Source of the DNA: Dastarcus helophoroides
Taxonomy: Eukaryota; Arthropoda; Insecta; Coleoptera; Bothrideridae
DNA: 64,000 nucleotides
Direction: 5' to 3'
Assembly (NCBI GenBank): GCA_028583605.1
Contig: CM053325.1
Span: 43,656,987 to 43,720,986, forward strand
Below are positions 20,560-31,768 of this stretch, one piece after another. Made by a program: the position numbers and the translations under genes. The notes beneath the pieces were generated by a model. The model was not told the origin of the DNA. It did no database searches and saw nothing but the letters and a program-made list of their open reading frames with translations. Numbering within the stretch: the first letter of the stretch is position 1; each line of letters opens with the position of its first letter.

Positions 20560-21694
20560 GAAATCTTTGGCCTGATTATCAGCGTTTACTTGCCGGCTTT
20601 GGATTAAAAAATAATTTCGTCTTATCCAGGTATTTGATATGTGTCCTTGAGCAAAGATAACTCCAACACTCTCTTTTGTAATGGAACGGAAAAAACTCCA
20701 TCTAGTCCTGGTGGTTTATAGGGTTCAAAGGTCTTTATTGCCCATTCAATCCCCATAAATGGACAATTTCTGAAACTAGCTTTCAGTCCCTAGGTCGATA
20801 TTCTTTCCTAAAGCTGACCTAATCCTTGAAACTTTGGAAGTGTGTTTTCAGTAAAAGCTTCTATGTATTCTACACCGTTTCAGTATAATTTCCCGAGGGG
20901 GTTTTTAAATAGCTTTATTGAGCTGGTTTATTGGTGGATAGGATAGAAGCCTCAATGAGTTTTTCTATTCCCTGGCAGTACTATTTTCAACGTTTGTTTT
21001 TAGCTGCGTTTATAATATTCCTGTCCTTTTTCTGCAGGTTTCTGAAGGCGACCCACTCATTCATTTTCCACCCAGTTGCCCCATTGAAGGCTTTCCTTAC
21101 CTTAGTTCTGAGTTCCGCTAGGTCTACGGTCCACCAACTAATCTCTGACTTTTGATTTCTGCTCCTGACAACGCGGGTTTCTTCAAAGGTATTCTTAAGA
21201 CTTTGCTGAATTTCTCTAGCAGCCATCTCTAGTTGCTTCTTTGTGTGTAAACTGGATGCGATCTATACTCTAGGGCAGTTTGTAAGTCAAGGCTTTCAAC
21301 TTTGTTCTGTAATCCTTTCGTTATAGAATATGATCTGACTCTGTCTGTGGTCCGATCCAGAAGGTTCATCTGAGACCCTCCAGCTTTGGACCGCATTAGC
21401 AATCTTCCCTGTCCAAAGGGTTATGTATATAACATCCAGTCTTCTTCAATGCAGGACTGTAGTTTTATTGCTTCGATTAGGTATATTGATTTTTGTAGCT
21501 AAGAGGAATTGCTGGAGACCTTCCCCTCTCTTGTTGATGTCAGAACTGTCCCACGTTACGTGGTGCCCATTCGCATCGCATATCAGGAAAATATTAAACC
21601 TTTTATTAATAAAGATTAATCGAATAAAAAATCTTTTAACATTTTCACAAATATTTTTTTTTAAGTTTAATCCACTCGGAAAGGGTAACCCCAT
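20560..21694 (-). pseudogene. R1-like LINE fragment (endonuclease to RT start)
   Basis: Read on the minus strand from 21694: an apurinic-type endonuclease segment with DANGHHVTWDSSDINKRG (21540-21600 region), then the linker motif WWTVDLAELRTKVRKAFN (21080-21140), then RT entry FEPYKPPGLDGVF (20715-20755). The order and the H(H)xxWGSSDxNxRG wording are those of R1-clade elements. The rest of RT is missing, an unusual 3' truncation. Its 5' end abuts the 3' end of the jockey-like LINE, which probably inserted into it. Stops and frameshifts break the frame. Confidence 0.8.
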
Positions 21695-21701
21695 TATGCT
21701 T

Positions 21702-23333
21702 TCAAAGCACTGCGAGTAGGATGCGGAAACAAGGATAGATGGCGATATGAACCACCTTCTTCAACAAGAATAGGTTGTAATTTTCGGGGAAAATTCCTTT
21801 CGGTAACAAGTTCCATAACTTGGAAGTTCTATAGAAAAAAGAGTCTCCGTAGACAGAAGTCCTCACTGTGTCAAGCTGGACCGCACAAGAATTTGCTGTC
21901 TCCGACGGTCTAGTACCCCTCAAGAATCTTGCCCTTGGGTGGATTAATCCCATCAGTTCCTGCGAGCAACTTCCATGATAGTACTTGTAGAAAAGAGACA
22001 AGTCACCAATCATACGCCTGTGCTCTAGTGTTTCGAAAGAGTCGGTCAGACTCTCGTCATCAATTAGGCGAATCGCTCTTCTTTGAATTGAATCCAGGAG
22101 AGCTAAAGTGTGTTTTCGGGCTGAACTCCAAACACGAGAACAATATTTTAGTGTTGGCCTAACTTGAGCTTTGTATAGTGTTAGTAGCTGATGAGATGTG
22201 AAGTACTTTTTAGCTCTTAAAAGAAAGCCTAGCTTCTGAGAGGCGGATTTGGCAATGGCGCGCACATAATCGTCCCAAGAGAAGTTAGCGCTCGCATTCA
22301 GTCCAAGAATAGATAAGTTAGATCCCATCGGAAGAATTTTACCATCCATTAGTATGTTTGTTGCATTATTCCTTGATGTTTTCTTAGAGAAAACCGCGGC
22401 CTGAGTTTTTGAAGCGATGAAGTCGACCAAATTGTTCTTACCCCATTCCAGAATAATCTCGAGATCCCGATTAATCGTATGTATCTGCTGTTCCCTTAGT
22501 CGATTTGAAGCAGCCATAGATAATGGTTTGTCGGAGAAAAAAGGTGACACAAGGTTACTATCATCTGCGTAGCTGTATATAGGATTGGAAGTTGAAGCTA
22601 AGGAATCGTTTATGTGTAACAAAAATAGAGACGGAGACAGAACACAGCCCTGAGGTAACCCTGCATTAAGCGCAAATGTCTCGGATGAGATGCCATCGAC
22701 GACGACTTGAAGAGATCTGTCAGCGACAAAATTGGATATCAAATGACAAAATCCGGGAGTAAGACTATAAGATGTTAATTTGTCTAGAAGAGATCGGTGC
22801 CAGACTCTGTCGAAAGCCTTTGAAATATCCAATGCCACAATTCTAGCTTTACCATGTTTTTTCATAGCTGAGTTACAGATATGAGTAACATATACGAGTA
22901 GATCGCCAGGGGAACGTTGTTGTCTAAAACCGTAATGCATGTCGGAGATGATTATATTTTCCTTCAGATATTTGATAATCTCGATGTTAATAACCTTTTC
23001 CATTACTTTAGATATAACGGGTAACAAAGATATAGGGCGATAGTTGTTAGCCAGATTTCTTTTTCCCTTTTTAGGGACAGGCTGCACTCTAGCAGGTTTC
23101 CAAATGTTAGGGAATACACCTTTATTATAAGAAAGCGTGAACAATTTGCTTAGGACAGGAGTCAACTCTGGGGCGCACTTCTTAAGAACAATAGCGGGAA
23201 TACCATCAAGGCCAGAAGTTTTCGAGGTGTCGAGCTCAAGGAGAATCTTCCTGATTGTGCGTTGTCTGAAAACAACTTTAGGCATCGAAGTGCTAACCTT
23301 AGAAAGAATAAGAGGTTCTGCATTTTGACACAA
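21702..23333 (-). CDS. LINE reverse transcriptase ORF, 543 codons, uninterrupted
   Basis: RT of the jockey-like element, which would copy its own RNA at nicked chromosomal targets. Motifs in order: SGLDGIPAIVLK (40-51), NNYRPISLLPV (97-106), YGFRQQRSPGD (134-144), ALDISKAFDRVWH (167-179, catalytic Asp), AGLPQGCVLSP (224-234), YSYADDSN (253-260, YADD active site), then thumb and a C-terminal VRPTLKYCSRVW segment near residues 390-402. All catalytic residues seen are intact and there is no stop, so this RT has decayed much less than the endonuclease upstream. The listed ATG is simply the first in the open frame; in the intact element this would be the C-terminal part of one long ORF2. Confidence 0.85.
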   Translation of the reverse strand: MCQNAEPLILSKVSTSMPKVVFRQRTIRKILLELDTSKTSGLDGIPAIVLKKCAPELTPVLSKLFTLSYNKGVFPNIWKPARVQPVPKKGKRNLANNYRPISLLPVISKVMEKVINIEIIKYLKENIIISDMHYGFRQQRSPGDLLVYVTHICNSAMKKHGKARIVALDISKAFDRVWHRSLLDKLTSYSLTPGFCHLISNFVADRSLQVVVDGISSETFALNAGLPQGCVLSPSLFLLHINDSLASTSNPIYSYADDSNLVSPFFSDKPLSMAASNRLREQQIHTINRDLEIILEWGKNNLVDFIASKTQAAVFSKKTSRNNATNILMDGKILPMGSNLSILGLNASANFSWDDYVRAIAKSASQKLGFLLRAKKYFTSHQLLTLYKAQVRPTLKYCSRVWSSARKHTLALLDSIQRRAIRLIDDESLTDSFETLEHRRMIGDLSLFYKYYHGSCSQELMGLIHPRARFLRGTRPSETANSCAVQLDTVRTSVYGDSFFYRTSKLWNLLPKGIFPENYNLFLLKKVVHIAIYPCFRILLAVL

Positions 23334-24640
23334 ACATTAAGGCTAACATGTCAGCCTTTTCCTTGGAGGTAGTAGCAATATTGCTCGTTTCATCGAGTAA
23401 AGGTAAAAAATTTGAAGATATAAAATTCTTTTCAATCAACTTTGCAAATCCCCAAAAGGACCTGGAACCTTTCGGACAGTTGATAAGCCTCAGGCGCATT
23501 TTACGTCAATAACCTGTTTACAAGAATTTCGTGCATCTAGAAATATGGTCCGAGTCTCGACTGAGGGATTATTTCGCCAACGACGATATGCGCAATTTTT
23601 GCAGGAGACAGCCCGAGCACATTTTTAAATGAACCAAGATTTACTGGAGGCATACTTCTTTTGGGATTGGGGAATTGAGTATTCCATACCAATCAGGATA
23701 GTTTCCGTGATGGATTCGGCGACTAAGGAAGGGTTGTCTGAGTTAAAGCAGACTTCCTGCCATGGAAAAGATGCAAAGAAATCTCTTAATTCTTCCCAGT
23801 TTGCAGAGTTAAAGTGCCAAACCCTACGGGACTGCGTCTGGGAAGGAGGTGGTATATGAAGCGAGCGAGAGGCTGCTACAAGCTTGTGATCCGAATTTTC
23901 AAGCGGTGATGTCACAGAGATTTTATACGATTTTGTTGACTTTGTAAGGAAAAGGTCGAGTAGATTAGGTTAATGGATATCTACATCAGAAATTCTTGTT
24001 GATTCCTCACCCTTCTCGCGTCGACAGTTCGGGAAGAAAACGTTAATAAGGGGATGTTGTGTTGGTTGAAGTCACTGAGAAAGACAACCTCAGCTTTTGG
24101 ATAATTTGTCTGTAGGTGATTAAAGGTTATGGAGAAATAAGAGAAGAGCTGTCTGTATGAAGGATCGTTTGGAGACAAATAAAGTGAACAAATGAATATT
24201 ACCTCGTTTTTGGAGCAGATTTTCAGCCAAATCACATCATGATCAGCAGATTACAGTGCTTCTTCTCGTTGACAGTAAAGGTCGCTTCGCGTAAAAGCAC
24301 AAATTCCCCTCTTGTGTCGAAATTTTGTGTGCAAGTCGTAGTTAGGGCAAAGCAAATGGACTGTATTGATGGATGAGGAGACTTGGGTTTCTGTCAGACC
24401 CAGCACATGAAGTCTTTTCTTTTGAAGGTGTTGATGAACCAAGTTTAGATTTAAGTTTAGACCCCGAATGTTACAGAATTGAATTTTGAATGAATTGTTT
24501 GAAAGAAACTTGGCCCGTGATACATTAAAATTTTCCGTCAATTTTGGATTCCCTCGTACACCCTCCACCCGGACATCCAAACGGGAGGGTATTTTACGTC
24601 CGGAATTTTTTGCACGAAGAGAATCCATCATCTTTGTTTT
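21702..24640 (-). mobile_element. Jockey-like LINE (endonuclease broken, RT open)
   Basis: From 24640 leftwards: an endonuclease N-terminus with IQFCNIRGL (24430-24490 region) and VLGLTETQV; a second endonuclease part with VIFICSLYLSPN and VVFLSDFNQHN; a further part with SDHKLV (23850-23900); a linker with GSRSFWGFAKLI; then the RT ORF. The endonuclease is interrupted by one in-frame TAA near 24237 and by frameshifts near 23950, 23600 and 23320. No ORF1 is present. The likely 5' untranslated region runs to about 24840. Gene order and motif wording fit the jockey/CR1 group. Confidence 0.85.
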
Positions 24641-24840
24641 TAATAATTAGAAGAAAAAATTAGAGTAGATGAAAAAAGTAAATAAGGAAAAGGACAGGAT
24701 GAGGAAAGAAGAATAGCAGAAACTGACTCACGTGTCAGAGACGGAAACATGATGTAAGCTTCATTTCACCGCCTCCTAGTGATACGTGGGGTGGTACTAC
24801 CTCGAGCGACTGAAAATTCCAGTCTACCACCTAAAGTCCA

Positions 24841-25738
24841 AATGATGTTTTTTGCCAAGTCCTAACCGAGATTTAAAAAAATGTGAAGAATATTATGCAT
24901 CGCTTTTGTCGCATTAATAGCTGTAATTTCCATATGAATTTTGTGTCAAGTATTACAAAAATGCGATGGATAAAAATCAGAAAACTAGACTGCTCAGTAA
25001 CTCGAATCCAACAGTTAGATAAAATATCATTCAAATAACTTGGGACCATCATCATGATTGACAACCGCGTAAGAGCACCATCGTCCTAGTTCTGTAAATT
25101 TTTAGTTTTAGAGCACTATCGTCTTATTGTTAGTAATAAATTTTTGTTTGTTATATCTGGATGTTTGTAATTTGGATAATGAAGGGTCGGAACTGATCAT
25201 CTTTTAAAAAAAATCTAAGCATTTCTCTGCTGCTAGTATAGAATAATCCCAATGTAATCTACATTACCAGACAAGTTCTTTGTATTTCTGGTTCCTTTAA
25301 GTATCGCATTATTTTTACCGTTAATTTTAACAAAAATTACTTTAATTATCTCAAAAATATTAATATCAATGTCATAAAGTAACGTATTAAATTAAAATTG
25401 AGCTTCAGGTACTTTCTAACTTTAACCGCGATGAAAACAAATTCTGTTTGGCCATGACTTTATAATTTCAAAAAACAGGTTATAGACTGACTCCAAGTAT
25501 CAAAATACTATATGCGTTAGTATATACGTTTTTAAAAATCAAAATTAACCTGATTTGTTTACAGAATCAGCGATTTTCATTTTATCCGCATAGTTCCATA
25601 CCTTTTATCCTTAATGAATGGTTGGTTACTAAGTAAGTTCGGATAAACGCAATATTACCATCTGCAGAGCTCTATGATGCCTACGCTGACGCTTAAATTA
25701 TTTATTTACACTGATTGTTATTAGCTTATAGTGCACAC
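24841..25738. other. Spacer, nothing recognised
   Basis: AT-rich sequence. The 24873-25064 minus ORF has no recognised motif. Confidence 0.5.
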
Positions 25739-26922
25739 AGTGTGTCCCAAGATAAAGTACTGAAGAGAGTTTCTTTTTTATTTGTAGATTTACGAGAAAA
25801 AAAATCATTCTTTATAAAAACTCCTGATTGATCTTTAATCACTGAAAATTACCTTATTTTGTTTATTTTTTATACAAAGAACTCAATTATTTCAAAATTT
25901 TAAAAAATAGACCTGGAATAAAACCGTATATGGTTTAGAACTACAAAAAGCCTAAGCTTTAAGTTTTAATTTATTTTTAGAAATTTCTGCAAATAGAATA
26001 AACCTGAACTGCAATAACTTCAGCCCTCTAAACGTGGGAATTGTTGCACTCTGGTTCTATTCTGCTTGCATGAAAGTTATTGAAACTATTCCATAGTTTA
26101 TTCTACAGGCTACTAGGGGGCTCGGTACCTAAAAATTTGTAGTTACTTGAGAAAACACCAGAAAGAATGATTCGAAATATTGAAATACAATTTATTTTTA
26201 ATCAAAGTTGACAAGGAAAGTAAAAACGTAAATTAATTCCTTATTGTCGACAAATCAAAACTAATATTTGTATATTTGTTTTGATAGGTATCATCATGAA
26301 AATGATTTTTTTTTAATTCCTACCACAGTCATCCATTTTTTTTTTCTTCTTAAACAGCACAGAAGTGTCGCCACAAATTACATTCGTAATTTTTTAATGT
26401 AGATCTTGCATTTGTTAGGTTGAGGTTAGGTATGCCAGACTGAAGAGATCTAACAAGATCGAAACTGGTCTTTGCTTTCCGAACCCCGAATTTGATCAAT
26501 GTTCAAACCTATCAAGCCTCTGCATTAGAGTTCAGAAAATAAAACTGCAGATACGAAATGCTTAGGGAATTATAGAGTGAAAATTTCCACAGAAACAGGT
26601 GGTAATTCCTTTGAATGATGATGTTTTAGTTTTAATCACTTATTGTTATTATCAAATCCCTCTTTATTTTCTTATGTCTAACCTTAATTTGTAAGCCGTT
26701 TCGCTTAATTTTAAGAAAATTAATGAAAATTTCGTATTTCAGTATTTTTTGTAATTACAAAGCAATGCCAACAAATATCTTTTATGCATTTTTTTATATT
26801 TTCAAATAATTGAACTCCCTGTACAAAAAATCTCAAAAAATGTCATTTTCGTTGATTTAAGGTCAAGTAGGAGTTTTCACGGGGAATAACTTTTTTCTCA
26901 GTATTCTGTCTTGGGACACACT
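25739..26922. mobile_element. Foldback element family D
   Basis: Starts AGTGTGTCCCAAGATAAAG and ends with the complementary TCTTGGGACACACT. Inner arm parts such as AAAACTCCTGATTGATC and GGTCAAGTAGGAGTTTT, and TATACAAAGAACTCAATTAT with ATAATTGAACTCCCTG, are also inverted. No protein ORF. The AGTGTGTCCC-type terminus resembles other insect palindromic elements of this sort. Confidence 0.75.
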
Positions 26923-29361
26923 ATATATTAATTTAACACGAGGACTTATGGTAATATTTCAGATACTATTAACTTTTTAACTCATTGTTGTCCAGCGGAA
27001 CAAGTCAGCAAGTAGTTCATCCCAACACATATCATGATCAGAAACTAATAAAAATGAATTAAGATTTTCATTAATTTTTTTACTTATTTGACCTGTCATT
27101 TACATTGTTTTCCCAACATGTAAAAAATATCTAAAAAATATCTATGTCTGTATCCTTTTATAACATTTAATTTAAGAGGAAAACGTTGTATTGTTTTTAC
27201 GGAACAGTCAATGGTACATAAACACAATTAAAACGGAAACTCATTTCTTTAATTTGCTAATAGTGTTGACCTGCCGCAGAACACACCCACTAATTATAGA
27301 AATTAATTTCATTTCACCCTAACGCTTCGAATTATTCCCACAATTATAAAATTAATTTAGATTTAAATGATGATGGTTACGTCTTCTTGGTAGCTACATT
27401 TTTAGAAATGGAAACGAAATATATTTCACAGAACTATTATATAGATTGCAAATATCTATATTGGGCATCAACAACATAAGCAAAAATATAACGAACACTC
27501 ATTTCAGAAAAGGCTTGTTTTTACTCACTAATTTAGTAGAAATAACTTCAACAAAATTTAATTTGTTATTTAAAGAATTCATAAACAATAATATTGCCAG
27601 AAATATATCTTTTTTTATTTTGTGACTAGCCAAACCGATCTTTGCAGAAATGTCGTTATTTTTATTAAAGTGATTTCATAGAATTTATTAGCATAAAAAC
27701 AAAAACAAAATCGAAAATGGTTTTCCGGGAATCATTGCGATCGATATTTGACAGAGTACTAATCTAAAAGATTTTGAAAATGTGGCAACTTAGCAAAGTC
27801 GACAAGGTCAACACAACTAGACTATTCGCAAAGCTGTAGTACTTACGGTTATACCGGAAGTTGATATTGCCGACATTCAATAATGAAAGATCGTTGAAAA
27901 TCATCTAGAAACTATACAATACACCAAAATATTCCAAAATGAAATATAGTGTATTATAATTGTCATGGAAGTAAAAGCTGCACAAATTAAGCCTTGCCGA
28001 AGAAGCTGATCACATGGTGATCAATATTTTTTGCGAGACGCATGTGGCCTAAGGCTGTTTATGTTGGTAACAATTTTGAGAGAAAAGTGTTGAGAGTGAA
28101 GATCTTCTGCTTTTTTTTTGGAACTGTGAAATTTAAATTTTAAAAAATTTAATTTAAATTCAAGATTAAAGTGTCGAAAAAAGTCTGAAATGTAACAGCA
28201 AGCTATAAAACCAATTCCCTTTTGGTTTTCCCAACGATTTCTAACTTTATTAACTTTTCTACATTAGAAAAATGGACAATCTTGACAAAAGTGCCTAAAA
28301 TAACAGTTGAAATCCCAAAATGGTTTACAAACCTTTAAACAAATATCTAGATAACACAAAATATTTAAAAGTTTGTAGGAGGAACTATGAAAAAAGTGAA
28401 CATCACATCCCAAGGGATGTGGAAAATTATGTAAACAAATATATACAATTTATTAGTGGCACTCGATGAAACATACAACATGTATATAAAATTACTGACA
28501 ATGAAAATATAAACTTTTAAATTTTATTTATAGCATTTAGGCATTTATTTCATTTGAGATTTGGCTTAAAAGATGAGCTACCGTTTTTGATTTTTGTAGT
28601 ATCACTGGTGTAACATTAAAATATCGTAAAAAAAGTTTTCCTGCGGAAAAAACCGAGGTTTCATTTAGTTTACTATTAAACGACATCTAGATATAGTCTA
28701 TTTTTAAAATAAAGATAATAAACAACACTTTTGAAACCATTAAAAATAAAAGATTTACAAGAAGTGTGTACAACATTTCAGACTTTCGAAATGAACATCG
28801 TATATCATCATATATAAAATAGTCATCAAATGTGTTGTATTTTTTTTTGCAGAAGAGGACGTAGCGAAAAAGGCATGCGATTACTTATTGATTGTTTAGT
28901 CGATTTGACGTCTATTTTACACAAAGAGCTTAAATTTGATTAAAACAAAACAAAAACCCTTTAAAAAGTTATTTTCTTTGACGAAACAAGATTTTAATAA
29001 ATGAAATACATAAACGATGAGTCGTTTTACGAACCTTAAACAAAAACACTGGTGCTTCTACAAGTAGTTTATTCTTCCTGTTAGACTCTTATTGGTCGGA
29101 AACCCAAACTGAGTTGCAGAAATGATAAATAAAATTAAAAAACATAGGTAGTTTGTTATGATAGTATTTCAAATGTATTAAAACCTTGTATTTGTCAATC
29201 ACTAATAACCTATTTAAGACATAAAAACATAAAAAATTTTTACAGCCAACTTAACGACATTTTCAATTAAACACCTGATATACGTTGCATTACGCATGCG
29301 AGGCTTATAATTATGTAATACTCTTTGCATAGATCAACACGTTTAAATCAAGATCCAAAAA
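26923..29361. other. AT-rich spacer
   Basis: No gene recognised. 28836-28960 is the second copy of the 16745-16870 repeat. Confidence 0.5.
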
Positions 29362-29369
29362 CTACTTAC

Positions 29370-29925
29370 CAATATAATTCTGTAAACGTTCTTCCTCTTC
29401 AGTTTCTTCACATAAAATAACAGTAGTTTGATTATTCATTCTTTTGTCAATAAATGTTTCAAAACAATACGTCTCTGGTTTCCAAAATTCATCTGAAATA
29501 AGCGGGATATGGACTGTACCATCGTACTGAAGAAAAAACTTTTCTTGATTAGCCCTCAGTCTATAACCACGGCATCTCTTGTAAATAAAATGAAAAGACA
29601 CGTCCTTATGTGTCATATTAAGCGGTTCAGTTTGTTTGTATATTGGTATCAAATTTCCTGTGCCCTTTTTACAGGTTCTATTCACCATTATTTCATCTTC
29701 CCCGCAGCATTTTCTTACGCAATTTCTTATGTTGCAAACACAACCATGCACCCTACCTTTTTCTTCAAAATATTCGCTTTTGGGAAATGTGACGTTATTA
29801 AACTCAATAGCACCATTTCCCAGTTTTACGCCCCCGGTAATGTCCACACTAACGATTTTAGAACACGGCCAATTTTGTGCACTTACGATTGCAAAGTATA
29901 CAAATGTTATACAAACGAGAAACAT
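29370..29925 (-). CDS. Methuselah-like receptor ectodomain exon B
   Basis: 185 codons plus one base: signal peptide (about 1-16, cleaving near VSA-QN) and Methuselah-type ectodomain. CVRKCC is at 69-74, then GEDEIMVNRTC, KRCRGYRLRA (117-125), FFLQYDGTVHIP (130-141), TYCFETF (152-158) and ILC (170-172), an acidic EETEEEER stretch and NYIG. The exon ends ATT G|GTAAGTAG, phase 1, identical in phase and junction residue (Gly) to exons A and C. Reading into the intron meets a stop after one more codon, so retention of this intron would release a soluble ectodomain. About 14 kb of transposon-rich DNA separates it from exon A with no recognised membrane-helix exon. Confidence 0.85.
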
Positions 29926-30649
29926 GTTTTATGTATTTCAGAACACATAAACTGCGTGTAAACTTCGTGTGACCGACATTAAACAAGTGGAGAACAAAAA
30001 TATCGAAAAACCAACAAAGCTAATTCTGAATCCAGTGTTTTGAACATTATCGGAAGTTTCGGTGGTTAAACACGTCATTTCTTAAAAACTAATACATTTT
30101 TCAGAGGATGTTGAAATATGCGATATCAAGGATTTTGCGTGAAGCGCTTTATTAACAGATAAAATTATCATAACAAATTTCATACAAAACTAATATTCCA
30201 TATGAGTCAGTAAAAACTATTATTATTTACCAGGATTAAGTGCAGGCAATAAACTAATTAGTTGTAGTAAAAAGATCTGTTAGTTAATGTATATTCAGTT
30301 TTATAGGTCGCTGCAAAATCTGTAGATCTTTTAAGTAATACAATAGTACTATTTACAATTAAAGCAAAATACGGTTCAAGAAGAATAAGTAAAAATAACA
30401 ATTTTTAATCTTTATACTGTTAAAATACAGAGAAGTTCATTTAAAGCATAAAATATCGTTATGAAATGAAACTGATTCGTATACAGGGTCGTATTTGAGC
30501 GCAGGCTATTTAGGCTACAATTTATGGATCCAAGCCATAAACGGCCACACGTTATAAACACGTGAACATTTTTAATTTTAAAAAGATCTTTATTTGAATA
30601 CTGCGTGTCTACTCTATCTACGCTGTTATTTTAAATTTTCTAATTTTCA
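29926..30649. other. Upstream region of exon B, nothing else recognised
   Basis: AT-rich sequence that should include the 5' untranslated region and promoter of exon B if it has its own. No clear TATA box stood out. Confidence 0.4.
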
Positions 30650-31148
30650 TGGTACGTACGGGTCTTTGGTTATAAATGCACCCCCCATTTATCTTTCGAA
30701 ATATGACAGATACAAAAAATGTTGGATATAAAAGTTTTTAGACCTCTCCTAAATTTTTATTTGAAATAAGTTTGCGATAAACAGAGTGCTACGTTTTTTC
30801 AGAATGAAAGCCAACTTTGGTTTTTTAAATAAAATACCCCAATTATTTTTTCATTTTTAAATTCTCCTACACATGTTTTACATAACATACCTATATTTAA
30901 ATTCAACTGTTTTTGAAAAATTTGCAATTGTAAATGATCAATGTGATGTTGATTTTATACTAATTATTAAGTATCTATAAGAAATGTTGAATGTAAAAGT
31001 TCTTAAAAGCCGCCTAAATTTTTATTTGAATTAATTTAGCCATATACAGGGTGCTTAGTTTTTCCAGAATCCAAACCTAATTTGGTTTATTAAATCGAAC
31101 ATGCCGATTATTTTTTCATGTTAGTATTTTTCTGAAAATTCTACATAT

Positions 31149-31533
31149 TATTACGGGCTTATCGGTTCGAGATGATTATTAACACGTGAATTGAATAAGA
31201 CCCATTTATTACCAGACTAAACTCGGAACACTACAACTGAATAATGAACTCACTTTTTGGCTTCTAACTAGTAACTCATTAATTACACTGACTGACTCTA
31301 ACTAACTCACTGGAGAGAAAGCTGACCGTTTTATATAGTTTTGGCTCTCGGCTTCTAGAACTTTTCGGCAGATAAGGCTTATCGTTTGCCGAAATATCTG
31401 GAACGCTTATCTGCTGTTTGTTTCATTATCGCGGCCGCTTTCCCCTTATCAGATCTTTCTAGAAACTTTTCTTACGTATTAAATTCTACAATTCTGTTCT
31501 AAATTCTATTATATCTATTCACATTGCGTTACA
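31149..31533 (-). repeat. Gypsy 3' LTR
   Basis: 385 bp, TATTACGGG... (a mutated TGTTACGGG end) to ...GCGTTACA. Contains TTTTATATAG (TATA box read on the other strand) and the block also seen in the 770-1113 solo LTR. Confidence 0.88.
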
Positions 31534-31768
31534 CTGCCTCCCTCTTAAGAATGACCGTCCCGATCAGTTCCAATCAGTCACTTCGTCACTATATTTGCAC
31601 AGTCTGTTCAGGTGTGCCACTTTCATTTTACTCCTGGGCCTACGATGGATCCTGTATACTAAGTCGTTGATCCTCTTCGGCAGTTTGTACGGCCCCTCCC
31701 AAGATGGCGTAAACTTCGGCGAAACCCCTTTCTTTCACTGAAGGTTGTAGAGCCATAACAATTCGCCC

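Noticed and set aside
29509..29961. 150-codon plus-strand ORF opposite receptor exon B
   Set aside because: It is the antisense shadow of a well-supported exon with signal peptide, conserved cysteines and a splice donor on the minus strand.
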